From NCBI GenBank assembly GCA_016184235.1, contig JACPDC010000207.1:1-6020 (forward strand): a DNA stretch of 6,020 bases, given 5' to 3'. This document shows positions 1-5,945 of this stretch, piece after piece; the stretch's first letter is position 1, and every line of letters begins with the position of its first letter. The notes under the pieces are model-generated. The model saw only the letters and a list, made by a program, of their open reading frames with translations. It was not told where the DNA came from and ran no database searches. Position numbers and translations under genes: made by a program. The DNA comes from Deltaproteobacteria bacterium (GTDB lineage: Bacteria; Desulfobacterota; Binatia; UBA9968).

Positions 1-1203
1 CAGGGGGCGTGGGCGTGCGAGCAGCACATGGACGAGATCGCCAAGCGGCTGGGAATGGACGCGGTCGAGCTGCGGCTGAAAAACATCTTCGTGGACGGCG
101 ACCTCGCCTATTGGGGAGAGCAGCTGCACAGCGTGGGATTGAAAGAGACCCTGATCAAGGCGACGCAGGCGATCGAATGGGGAAAGAAGCAGCCGGGCGC
201 CAAGCCGACGATCAAGCGCGGCAAAGGCTTCGCCTGCATCTCCAAGCCCACGCGCACGCCCACCATGTCGCGGGCCGGGGTCCTGGTCAACGGCAAGGGC
301 GAGATCTCGGTGCTGGCCGGGACCGTGGAGATCGGCCAGGGATGCTCGACGATCCTCTCCCAGGTGGCGGCCGAAGAGCTCAAGGTGCCGATCGAAAAAA
401 TCCGCATGGCTCCATTGGACACCGATGTGATCCCCTTTGACGCCTCGACGACCTCGAGCCGGAGCACCTACCACATGGGCAACGCCGTGCGGCGCGCCTC
501 TATCGAGGTCCGGGAAAAGCTCGCGGAGATGGCAAGCCCCATGCTCGAAGCGAAAAGACAGGACCTGGCCGTCGCCGACGGCAAGGTCTTTCTCAAAGAG
601 CCTCAGATGACCCTCTCCTTCGGCGAGATCGTGCGGCGCAAGCTCGGCAACGAAGGGGTCGTGCGGGGCGACGGCTCCTACACCTACGAGATCGGAAAAG
701 ATCTCGATCTAGAGACCGGCCACAGCGATCACGCCTCGGCCTTTTACATGTATGCCACCCAGGCCGCCGAGGTGGAGGTGGACGAGGAGACCGGACGGGT
801 GCGGCTGCTGCGCATGGCCGCAGCGCACGACGTCGGCAAGGCGATCAACCCGCTCAACTGCGCCGGCCAGATAGAGGGCGGGCTGGCCATGGGAATCGGC
901 TCCGCTCTGCACGAGCACCTGGTCGTCGACGACCAGGGCAGGGTGCGAAACCCGTCTTTCCTGGACTATCACCTGGCGACCTCTCTGGATGTGCCGAAAT
1001 TGATCCCGATCATCGTCGAGTGCGCGGAGCCCGAGGGGCCCTACGGCGCCAAGGGATTGGGCGAGCCCGGTCTGGCCCCTACCCCTGCGGCCATCGGCAA
1101 TGCCGTGGCCGACGCTCTCGGAATGAGGATCTATGATCTGCCGTTGAGCCCGGAACGGGTTTACTGGGAGATTCAGCAGAAGAGGAAAAAGACAGCCGCC
1201 TAG
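1..1203 (+). CDS. Xanthine dehydrogenase-family molybdopterin-binding subunit, C-terminal part (5' truncated by window edge)
   Basis: This is the catalytic large subunit of a molybdenum hydroxylase (xanthine dehydrogenase / aldehyde oxidoreductase / 4-hydroxybenzoyl-CoA reductase family), which hydroxylates a substrate with water-derived oxygen. The frame is open from base 1 (QGAWACEQHMDEIAKRLGMD), so the ATG at 28 is internal. About 400 residues are present of a family length near 750-800. Visible molybdopterin-domain signatures are AGTVEIGQGCSTILSQVAAE (around codons 106-126), the DTD...TTSSRSTYHMGNAVRRA stretch after it, and NPLNCAGQIEGGLAMGIGSA. Near the C-terminus GPYGAKGLGEPGLAPTPAAI carries the expected catalytic Glu (codon at 1063-1065). 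The FeS and FAD subunits are not in the window and may lie to the left. The substrate cannot be deduced. Its stop codon overlaps that of the convergent TPP gene. Confidence 0.94.
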   Translation, partial: QGAWACEQHMDEIAKRLGMDAVELRLKNIFVDGDLAYWGEQLHSVGLKETLIKATQAIEWGKKQPGAKPTIKRGKGFACISKPTRTPTMSRAGVLVNGKGEISVLAGTVEIGQGCSTILSQVAAEELKVPIEKIRMAPLDTDVIPFDASTTSSRSTYHMGNAVRRASIEVREKLAEMASPMLEAKRQDLAVADGKVFLKEPQMTLSFGEIVRRKLGNEGVVRGDGSYTYEIGKDLDLETGHSDHASAFYMYATQAAEVEVDEETGRVRLLRMAAAHDVGKAINPLNCAGQIEGGLAMGIGSALHEHLVVDDQGRVRNPSFLDYHLATSLDVPKLIPIIVECAEPEGPYGAKGLGEPGLAPTPAAIGNAVADALGMRIYDLPLSPERVYWEIQQKRKKTAA

Positions 1204-1799
1204 AATAGGGAACCGTCGAAAATCCGCACGCCTGCCAGCCGCTCGATATAACGGCCGAAGCGATACTTCATCTCCGGCCCATCCATTGGCGGCTCCTCGA
1301 GCTTTTTTCCAACCGGCTCCACCTCAAGCACCGTAAAAACGTGGCCTGGCTGCGCTACCGCGCTCGCGAAATCCCGCTTGAGGGCATCCAGTGAATCGAA
1401 GCGGTAGACCCGCTCTATTCCCATGGCCCGCGCCATCGACGCGTAGTCGTTGGCGGAGGCGTTGGGGAGCCGCGCCTCATAAGTAGAGCCGTAGCAGCGG
1501 TTGGAGACTAGAAAATGCTTGAGGTTCGGGAGATTCATCTGGCGCTCCACCATGAGCATGCCCGGATTCATGCAGAAGGCCCCGTCGCCGCTGAAGACCC
1601 ATACCGGGGTCCGCGGCACGCCGAGCGCGATGCCCGCGCCGAACATCGAGGCGAGGCTCATCGACGCCTCTAGATAAAATGCCCGCTCGCTGTCGCGCGT
1701 CACCTCCCACCACATCTCGGAGCAGTTTCCCGCCGAGAGGATCACCAGCTCGCTCTTCCACCGGCCGGCGATATATTCGAAGCATTCCCTAAGCTTCAT
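1200..1799 (-). CDS. Thiamine-diphosphate-dependent decarboxylase, C-terminal (beta) subunit, ComE-like
   Basis: This 199-residue protein corresponds to the pyrophosphate-binding domain of ThDP enzymes and resembles the beta subunit of sulfopyruvate decarboxylase or the C-terminal half of phosphonopyruvate decarboxylase. It has the pattern of that family in order: ERAFYLEASMSLASMFGAGI (residues 38-57; family version FYMLGSMGLASSIGLGIA), then the Mg/ThDP motif SGDGAFCMN (70-78) and, 27 residues after GDG, SNRCYGSTYEA (99-109), giving Asp72 and Asn100 as likely metal ligands. In the family the second half usually reads DNxxYGSTG, so Ser99 and the missing Gly are variations. The ATG lies 6 nt after the alpha-subunit stop, and GGTGA over that stop can act as ribosome-binding site, so the two are translationally coupled. 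They would form one alpha/beta decarboxylase of a 2-oxo acid. The substrate is unknown. Confidence 0.88.
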   Translation of the reverse strand: MKLRECFEYIAGRWKSELVILSAGNCSEMWWEVTRDSERAFYLEASMSLASMFGAGIALGVPRTPVWVFSGDGAFCMNPGMLMVERQMNLPNLKHFLVSNRCYGSTYEARLPNASANDYASMARAMGIERVYRFDSLDALKRDFASAVAQPGHVFTVLEVEPVGKKLEEPPMDGPEMKYRFGRYIERLAGVRIFDGSLF

Positions 1800-1805
1800 A
1801 GTCTT

Positions 1806-2321
1806 TCACCGCTCGCCCCTCAGGACTCCGCGCGTAAACCCTACTACGACGGGACGGCTGATGACCCGAGAATGAGCGTAAGCTGTGGAGATGACCGATA
1901 CTTTCTCCGGGCTGTCCACGATCGTGTAGGGCATGCTGATCGAATCCATGAGCGGCTTGAGATAGAGCCCGTTGGAGACGTGATACTTGGCCCGGTCGCC
2001 GAGGCCGCCGCGCAGCGTGACCAGAAGCAGCAGCGGGATCTGGTAGGTGTAGTTGATTTTCGTCAGGGCGTAGACGCAGGTCATAAAGCCCGAAGCGCCC
2101 ATCAGGGCGAGAGCGCCGGTGCCGCTGAAGAAGGCGCCGGAGCAGAGGCCGATCGCCGACTCCTCGCGATTCACCGGGACGTGGATGAATCTCTCATCTT
2201 TATCAAAGGCCTCGATCAGATCGGAGATCCAGGTATCGGGCAGGCTCGCCACCAGCTTGATCCCACACTTCGCCGTCTCTTCCACGATCCGGGCCGCGAC
2301 GTTGGAGACTCCCTCGACCAA
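1806..2321 (-). CDS. Thiamine-diphosphate-dependent decarboxylase, N-terminal (alpha) subunit, ComD-like
   Basis: This 171-residue protein matches the pyrimidine-binding domain of ThDP enzymes, sulfopyruvate/phosphonopyruvate decarboxylase alpha type. GIKLVASLPDTWISDLIEAF (residues 20-39) corresponds to the family N-terminal strand-helix. VPVNREESAIGLCSGAFFSG (48-67) holds the conserved Glu pair (Glu53-Glu54) of which one activates the ThDP aminopyrimidine. ALMGASGFMTCVYAL and IPLLLLVTLRGGLGD follow the usual LMQNSGxGN and IPxLLLISxRG blocks. The start is TTG (2321-2319), chosen because GGAGG sits 5 nt upstream and the protein begins at the expected place. It needs the beta subunit encoded directly downstream. 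Relatives act on sulfopyruvate or phosphonopyruvate, but no sulfonate or phosphonate gene is nearby, so the true substrate is open. Confidence 0.88.
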   Translation of the reverse strand: MVEGVSNVAARIVEETAKCGIKLVASLPDTWISDLIEAFDKDERFIHVPVNREESAIGLCSGAFFSGTGALALMGASGFMTCVYALTKINYTYQIPLLLLVTLRGGLGDRAKYHVSNGLYLKPLMDSISMPYTIVDSPEKVSVISTAYAHSRVISRPVVVGFTRGVLRGER

Positions 2322-2326
2322 ATTCG

Positions 2327-2331
2327 CCTCC
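2327..2331 (-). promoter_or_regulatory. Shine-Dalgarno site deciding the TTG start of the ThDP alpha subunit
   Basis: On the minus strand GGAGG is followed by a 5-nt spacer and TTG at 2321-2319. No ATG or GTG with comparable spacing and domain completeness is seen, so TTG is the likely start. It lies in the 52-nt gap after the binding-protein stop, which has no convincing terminator hairpin. Confidence 0.65.
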
Positions 2332-2373
2332 TAGCTTTCTGTTGCGAACGACCCTGCCGGCCCGATCTATCGA

Positions 2374-3267
2374 TCAGGCGCCGAAAATCTCGGCGAATCG
2401 CTTTTTGATTTCGGCGTTTCTCTTTTCGAGATCCAAAGCGTCCACGTTTAAGGCCTTCAAATCTTTCATCTGGGGCTTATCTTTCGGGTAGGTCACTTCC
2501 GGATGCCCCGTGTAGATCCCCAGGGAATCGGCCAGGAGCTGCTGCACCTCCCTGGTAAACAGGAAGTCCGTGAACAGCTTCGCGGCGTTGGGGCGGGGGG
2601 CATCTTTGGCAATGGCGGTCGGAGAGATGACCAGCGGGATCCCCTCCTTCGGGTAGACGACCCTGACGGGGTTTCCTTCCTTGAAGCTCTTATAGAAGAT
2701 GTACTCCGTTCCATTCGCCGCCACAGACCGCTCTCCCGAGGCCACGACGCTGGCCGTGTCATCGGCGGATTGAACCAGGTGCAGCTTGTTTTTGGCCAAC
2801 TCCTTGAAGTAGTCCCAATCGTAGAGCTGCAGGAGGGCCAGGACATGGGTCATGATAATTCCGCTGTAGCCGGGATGCGCGGTGACGATTTTACCCCTCC
2901 ACTTCGGGTCGAGAAGATCTTTCCAGGTGTTCGGCGCGTCTCTATCCGCGACCAGGCGGGGGTTGTATGCAATGGTGGAGAGCGTGGCTCTCATGGAGTA
3001 GTGGAACCCCTCGCTATCCTTGAAGCTGGCCGGGAACCGCTCTACCCCTCCGGGCGTATACTTCATCAACAGGCCCTTGCTTTTGAGCAGCACGAAGTGA
3101 CCGCCGTCCGAAGTGTGGATCACATCGGCGTTCTTTATTCCCGCCGAGATCTCCTGCATAAATCTCGTTAGAACTCTCTGCGAACCTGAGCGATGGACCT
3201 CGACATCGATTCCTCCATACTGAGTCTTAAATATCTGGGCCAACTTGGAGGACGTCGGCAAGTCCAT
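2374..3267 (-). CDS. ABC transporter extracellular substrate-binding protein (mature part; 5' end apparently frameshifted)
   Basis: This is a type II periplasmic binding protein of the iron/polyamine-like class. Landmarks are DVEVHRSGSQRVLTRFMQE near the N-terminus, a LSTIAYNPRL crossing strand, NTWKDLLDPKWRGKI (the usual TWxDLxDPKWKGKI block), a central SGERSVAANG segment, and PNAAKLFTDFLFTREVQQLL before the C-terminus. The 297-residue frame starts at an ATG with no ribosome-binding site and lacks both a signal peptide and the first beta strand (about 15-20 residues such as a KKEGxVVxYT block) expected of the family. A good signal peptide with a strong ribosome-binding site lies just upstream in another frame (3337-3227). 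The gene is therefore either a recent pseudogene or carries an assembly error. The ligand is unknown, and no permease or ATPase gene is in the window. It lies in the operon between the amidohydrolase and the ThDP subunits. Confidence 0.85.
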   Translation of the reverse strand: MDLPTSSKLAQIFKTQYGGIDVEVHRSGSQRVLTRFMQEISAGIKNADVIHTSDGGHFVLLKSKGLLMKYTPGGVERFPASFKDSEGFHYSMRATLSTIAYNPRLVADRDAPNTWKDLLDPKWRGKIVTAHPGYSGIIMTHVLALLQLYDWDYFKELAKNKLHLVQSADDTASVVASGERSVAANGTEYIFYKSFKEGNPVRVVYPKEGIPLVISPTAIAKDAPRPNAAKLFTDFLFTREVQQLLADSLGIYTGHPEVTYPKDKPQMKDLKALNVDALDLEKRNAEIKKRFAEIFGA

Positions 3268-3337
3268 TCTGCGCCCAGGAATGAGCCCCGTAGCCCAGGG
3301 AGATGAACAGGACGCCTAAACAGAGTGTCTTTCTCAT
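3227..3337 (-). pseudogene. Detached signal-peptide start of the substrate-binding protein (out of frame)
   Basis: From ATG 3337-3335 the frame reads MRKTLCLGVLFISLGYGAHS then WAQ. This is a textbook secretion signal with a basic n-region, a hydrophobic core and an SWA-Q cleavage site. It begins 15 nt after the amidohydrolase stop and has an excellent Shine-Dalgarno. The frame then runs into TAA at 3229-3227 after 36 codons, while the mature binding-protein frame is open from 3267 in the next phase. The simplest reading is that this is the true start of the binding protein and that sequence has been lost between about 3270 and 3260. The missing length would be 2 modulo 3, for example about 50 nt, if the family's first strand is what disappeared. 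Whether this is a real mutation or an assembly error cannot be told here. Confidence 0.75.
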
Positions 3338-3344
3338 TTTTTCG

Positions 3345-3354
3345 CCCCTCCTTT
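3345..3354 (-). promoter_or_regulatory. Strong Shine-Dalgarno site for the binding-protein signal peptide
   Basis: The minus strand reads AAAGGAGGGG, with GGAGG 9 nt before ATG at 3337. It overlaps the TAA stop of the amidohydrolase (3355-3353). This strongly supports 3337, not the site-less ATG at 3267, as the original start of the binding protein. Confidence 0.8.
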
Positions 3355-4819
3355 AGCTTTCCCTTGCGACGCGGAAATACATCTCGGCCAGCGCCGGCTC
3401 CAGGGCCCGCGAGGCCTCGATCTCTTGTTCAATTCCCGGCCTCAATCTCTTCAGCGATCCCGCCGCCAAACCCAGAACCTCTTCCTCGCGCATTTTCGCG
3501 AGCCGGCCGCCCTCCACCACCACCTCGCCGTCCACGATCACCGTGTCCACCGAACTCCCGTTCTCGCACAGGGCGAGCTGGTGGAGGACGTTGTTGAGGG
3601 GAGTGAAGGCGGGCGTGTCTGAGCGGAGCAGGACAAGGTCGGCAAGCTTCCCGGGGGCGAGCATCCCGGCCTCCAGCCCCAGGGCCCTCGCCCCTTCCCG
3701 CGTCGCCATGCGGAGCGCCTGCGGAGGCGTCGTCCACTTCTTGAAATCGGCCGAGCGCGGATTGTGAATCAGGGTCGCCAGCCGAATGGCGTCGAACATG
3801 TTCTGGCCGTCATTGGAGGTCGCCCCGTCGGTCCCAAGAGCCACGTGAACCCCCGCGGCCAGGAATTGCGGCAGCGGGGCGAGGCCGCTGCCGAGCCGCA
3901 GATTGCTGGCGGGATTGTGCACGGCGGTGGCGCCGCTGCCGGCGAAAAGCTCGACATCGCTCTCTTCGATCCAGATCGAATGGGCCAGCGAGAGGTTCGG
4001 CCCGAGCGCGCCGATCGATTCCAGATGCCGGAGAAGCGAAGTCCCGTAAAGCCTGCGGCCCATCACCTTTTGGGATTTTGTCTCGGCGAGGTGCATGTGG
4101 AGAGGGAGCCTCATCCGCCGCGCTATCTCCGCCGCCCCTTTTAGAAGCCCGTCCGTGCAGCGCTGGACGCCGGAGGGGCCGGGACAGCAGGTCGTCATCT
4201 TCTCGGGATCGTGATGCTCGGAGATGAACGACTCGCATTCCTCCAGCCAGGCGCGGCCCTCCCGCGTCTCGCTCCGGCTCATGCGCCGGATGTCGGGCAG
4301 CAGCCCCGCCGCCGGCTTCTCCAGCGGCACCGTCTCCTCGAGGCTCTTGTCCGCGATGGTGAGGGCGACCACGTGGCGCAGCCCGATATCGCGCATGGCG
4401 CGGATCGCCTCTCCCGCCCCCATGAACGGAACGGCCTGGTTGCCGAAGAAATGGTCCAGCACCGTCGTCGCGCCCGTCTTCAGCATCTCCATGGCGCCGA
4501 GCAGCGCGCTCGCGTAGAAGTCTTCTCCGGTCATCGGCCGCAGCGCGGCGCGCCAGTAGATCCTCCAGATCTCCAGGGGGCTGGCCGCAAACAGCCCGCG
4601 GAAGAGATTGGCCGGCGAGTGGCAATGGGCATTGACGAGACCCGGGATCGCGATGAAGCGGCTGCCGTCTATTACCCGGTCAAAAGAGCCGGACGGCGCC
4701 TTGGCCGAAGGCCCTACGTAGCTCAGCCGCCGCCCGTCGACGACCAGGGCCCCGTCCCCGATGATCTGATTCTGGTCGTTTAGCGTGACGAGAAGGACAT
4801 GCTCGATAAGCAACGTCAT
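3353..4819 (-). CDS. Metal-dependent amidohydrolase, MtaD/SsnA/TrzN-like deaminase or chlorohydrolase
   Basis: This is a full-length (488 aa) amidohydrolase-superfamily enzyme with a TIM-barrel fold and a mononuclear metal site, of the group that includes methylthioadenosine/adenosylhomocysteine deaminase, SsnA, guanine/cytosine deaminases and triazine hydrolases. Expected ligands are visible: His65 and His67 in NAHCHS, His243 with Glu246 in HMHLAET, His280 in AHSIW, and Asp331 in GTDGATSND. HNPASNLRLGSG (301-312) is the usual block after strand 7, and LAPGKLADLVLL and VIVDGEVVVEGG form the C-terminal composite beta domain. It hydrolyses C-N or C-Cl bonds on a heterocycle or acts as a hydantoinase-like enzyme; the substrate is not readable. 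The start follows pyrE by 24 nt but has no clear Shine-Dalgarno, so it probably depends on translation from upstream. It is the second gene of the inferred operon. Confidence 0.93.
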   Translation of the reverse strand: MTLLIEHVLLVTLNDQNQIIGDGALVVDGRRLSYVGPSAKAPSGSFDRVIDGSRFIAIPGLVNAHCHSPANLFRGLFAASPLEIWRIYWRAALRPMTGEDFYASALLGAMEMLKTGATTVLDHFFGNQAVPFMGAGEAIRAMRDIGLRHVVALTIADKSLEETVPLEKPAAGLLPDIRRMSRSETREGRAWLEECESFISEHHDPEKMTTCCPGPSGVQRCTDGLLKGAAEIARRMRLPLHMHLAETKSQKVMGRRLYGTSLLRHLESIGALGPNLSLAHSIWIEESDVELFAGSGATAVHNPASNLRLGSGLAPLPQFLAAGVHVALGTDGATSNDGQNMFDAIRLATLIHNPRSADFKKWTTPPQALRMATREGARALGLEAGMLAPGKLADLVLLRSDTPAFTPLNNVLHQLALCENGSSVDTVIVDGEVVVEGGRLAKMREEEVLGLAAGSLKRLRPGIEQEIEASRALEPALAEMYFRVARES

Positions 4820-4843
4820 GGGCGGCGTCTGTCGAGATTGCGA

Positions 4844-5524
4844 TTAGGCGAAGCCCATCTTCCGGCCCCAGGTTTCGGGCTCCCTTAAAAAATCCAGAAT
4901 CTGTATGCTCGCCTTGTCGCTGAAGTACTTCTTGGCGAGCCCGGTGCTCAGCACGTCGTCCCAGTTCACCAGGACATGGAGCTTGATGTCGTGCTTGGCC
5001 AGCGTGTCCTTGCCCTCGTGCAGCCCCAGGCGGTCCGAGCCGTATTCAAAGATGCACAGGCAATGAGTGATCTTGGCGCCCTCGGCGCGGATGCCGATAT
5101 TGAATCGCACTTTGCTCAATCCGTCCGTGATCAGATCTTCGACGAGCAGCACCCGCTGCCCCGCATTCAGCACGCCTTCGATCTGCTTGGTCTGGCCGTA
5201 GCCCTTGGGATTCTTGCGCACGTAGATCATCGGCTTGTGGATTTTGTGCGAGACGAAGGCGGCATAGGGGATGCCCGCGGTCTCGCCGCCGGCCACGACA
5301 TCGACGGCGTCCAGACCGATCTCGCTCTCCACCGCTTGCGCCATTTGGTCGATGATCGCGTCCCTGACATCGGGAAAAGAGAGCAGCTTGCGGCAATCGA
5401 TGTAGACCGGCGAGATCCTGCCGGAGACGAAGACAAAAGGCCGCTCTTTGTAGACCTGGATCGATTCGGTCTTTAAGAGCATCTCGGCGATGGCGAGCTT
5501 CCAGTTCTCAGGTGTCTTGCTCAT
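4844..5524 (-). CDS. pyrE: Orotate phosphoribosyltransferase
   Basis: This 226-residue enzyme makes OMP from orotate and PRPP in pyrimidine nucleotide synthesis. It has FVSGRISPVYIDCRKLLSFP (residues 31-50), VAGGETAGIPYAAFVS (77-92), the catalytic-loop block VRKNPKGYGQTKQIEG (102-117) with Lys104 and Lys107, and the PRPP-binding motif VLLVEDLITDGLSK (125-138). In the PRPP motif the more usual GGS is GLS. The start at 5524 was chosen over an in-frame ATG at 5596 because GGAGG lies 7 nt upstream, the length fits the family, and the longer version would begin upstream of the promoter. It is the first gene of the minus-strand row. Being placed with amidohydrolases and a transporter protein rather than other pyr genes, it may be a housekeeping gene heading a mixed operon or a salvage enzyme. 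OPRTase identity is secure; assigning its role in this pathway is inference. Confidence 0.9.
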   Translation of the reverse strand: MSKTPENWKLAIAEMLLKTESIQVYKERPFVFVSGRISPVYIDCRKLLSFPDVRDAIIDQMAQAVESEIGLDAVDVVAGGETAGIPYAAFVSHKIHKPMIYVRKNPKGYGQTKQIEGVLNAGQRVLLVEDLITDGLSKVRFNIGIRAEGAKITHCLCIFEYGSDRLGLHEGKDTLAKHDIKLHVLVNWDDVLSTGLAKKYFSDKASIQILDFLREPETWGRKMGFA

Positions 5525-5531
5525 CCGGCGG

Positions 5532-5536
5532 CCTCC
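5532..5536 (-). promoter_or_regulatory. Shine-Dalgarno site deciding the pyrE start
   Basis: GGAGG on the minus strand is 7 nt before ATG 5524-5522. No such site precedes the in-frame ATG at 5596, so it selects the 226-residue product. Confidence 0.75.
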
Positions 5537-5552
5537 GTAGCGAAGTAGCAGA

Positions 5553-5581
5553 GCTATAACACAGCATGTTTTCTTTGCCAA
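5553..5581 (-). promoter_or_regulatory. Probable sigma-70 type promoter of the pyrE-led operon
   Basis: The minus strand holds TTGGCA (5581-5576, 5 of 6 to TTGACA), a 17-nt spacer, and TATAGC (5558-5553, 4 of 6 to TATAAT) directly preceded by TGT, an extended -10. Transcription would begin near 5546 and give a leader of about 22 nt containing the Shine-Dalgarno. All downstream genes to 1200 could be transcribed from it, since gaps are short and no terminator is visible. Confidence 0.55.
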
Positions 5582-5804
5582 GAAAATTTCACTCAAACGA
5601 AGAGAGGGTCCTCTCTATCCTCTTGGCTCACCGTCTCGTCGGCTGGAAGGTTCGTTCGGGGACCCGCCGCTCGCGCCGAAGGCAATAGGGTCGCTCGGTG
5701 GCTCACCTCGCGCGGCCAAAGCAATAGTTTGGTGGGTTCTTTGGACCGTTTACGCTCGATGCTTTGGGCTTGCTCAGCAAACCCCCTCGCTCTTGGGCGA
5801 CCGA

Positions 5805-5892
5805 GGGGAGCGCGAGTGAGGCTGCGGACGTCCGACTCGAAAGCTTCGGTTTAAGCAGAGGTCCATCGGCCGCAGCCGAGAGCGCGCTCCCC
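5805..5892. repeat. Large imperfect inverted repeat (hairpin-forming)
   Basis: The outer arms GGGGAGCGCG (5805-5814) and CGCGCTCCCC (5883-5892) are a perfect 10-bp pair. The inner arms GGCTGCGG (5820-5827) and CCGCAGCC (5870-5877) are a perfect 8-bp pair. They are separated by a symmetric 5/5-nt internal loop. The 42-nt apex contains the rest of the palindrome CGGACGTCCG (5825-5834) and CGAAAGCTTCG. No T-tract follows on either side, so a terminator is unlikely. It could be a dispersed repeat unit, a protein-binding region or a structured RNA; the sequence alone does not decide. Confidence 0.6.
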
Positions 5893-5901
5893 GAGGAGCC
5901 C

Positions 5902-5931
5902 TTTTCCAAATTTCCGCAAAACTGGTAATAT
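5902..5931 (+). promoter_or_regulatory. Possible promoter of the divergent amidase gene
   Basis: TAATAT (5926-5931) is preceded by TGG, an extended -10, and sits in the only AT-rich patch before the gene. A poor -35 candidate, TTTTCC (5902-5907), lies 18 nt upstream. The start site would be near 5938, leaving a leader of about 8 nt with no Shine-Dalgarno, so the message may be nearly leaderless. Confidence 0.3.
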
Positions 5932-5945
5932 ATTTTTCCACGGCG

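Larger units (their letters stand above)
5525..5945. other. 421-nt intergenic region between divergent genes, rich in inverted repeats
   Basis: No convincing gene is seen. It contains the pyrE promoter at its left end and a possible promoter for the amidase at its right end. Between them lie a near-palindrome at 5601-5616 (7-bp arms AGAGAGG/CCTCTCT), an imperfect direct repeat (5670-5688 and 5707-5727, both beginning CTCGCGC and ending GCAATAG), the interrupted palindrome TTGCTCAGCAA (5770-5780), and a large imperfect hairpin (5805-5892). On the minus strand a frame is open from 5850 to the TGA at 5595-5593 (85 codons) but has no ATG and no ribosome-binding site, and its residue makeup is rich in Arg, Pro and Ser. 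It is probably a repeat or a decayed sequence rather than a gene. Confidence 0.6.

Noticed and set aside
1200..2321. Naming the ThDP pair comD/comE
   Set aside because: The fold and split match, but the context gives no coenzyme M or sulfonate link and motif details differ, so no gene symbol is given.
2322..2373. Possible terminator between the binding-protein gene and the ThDP alpha subunit
   Set aside because: Short GATC and GGCC repeats are present, but there is no stable stem followed by a T-run.
2503..3171. Plus-strand 222-codon open frame opposite the binding protein
   Set aside because: It is antisense to clear binding-protein motifs and has no recognisable domain.
3810..4625. Long open frame inside the amidohydrolase (271 codons, Arg/Gly/Ala-rich)
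   Set aside because: It is a GC-rich shadow of the real gene, whose own frame carries every metal-site motif.
5593..5850. 85-codon minus-strand open frame ending DREDPLFV
   Set aside because: It has no ATG, no Shine-Dalgarno and low-complexity Arg/Pro/Ser-rich content; it is reported only as part of the repeat-like element.
5805..5892. Rho-independent terminator for a gene on either strand
   Set aside because: The hairpin has a 42-nt apex, no U-tract follows it, and no gene ends into it; both flanking genes point away.
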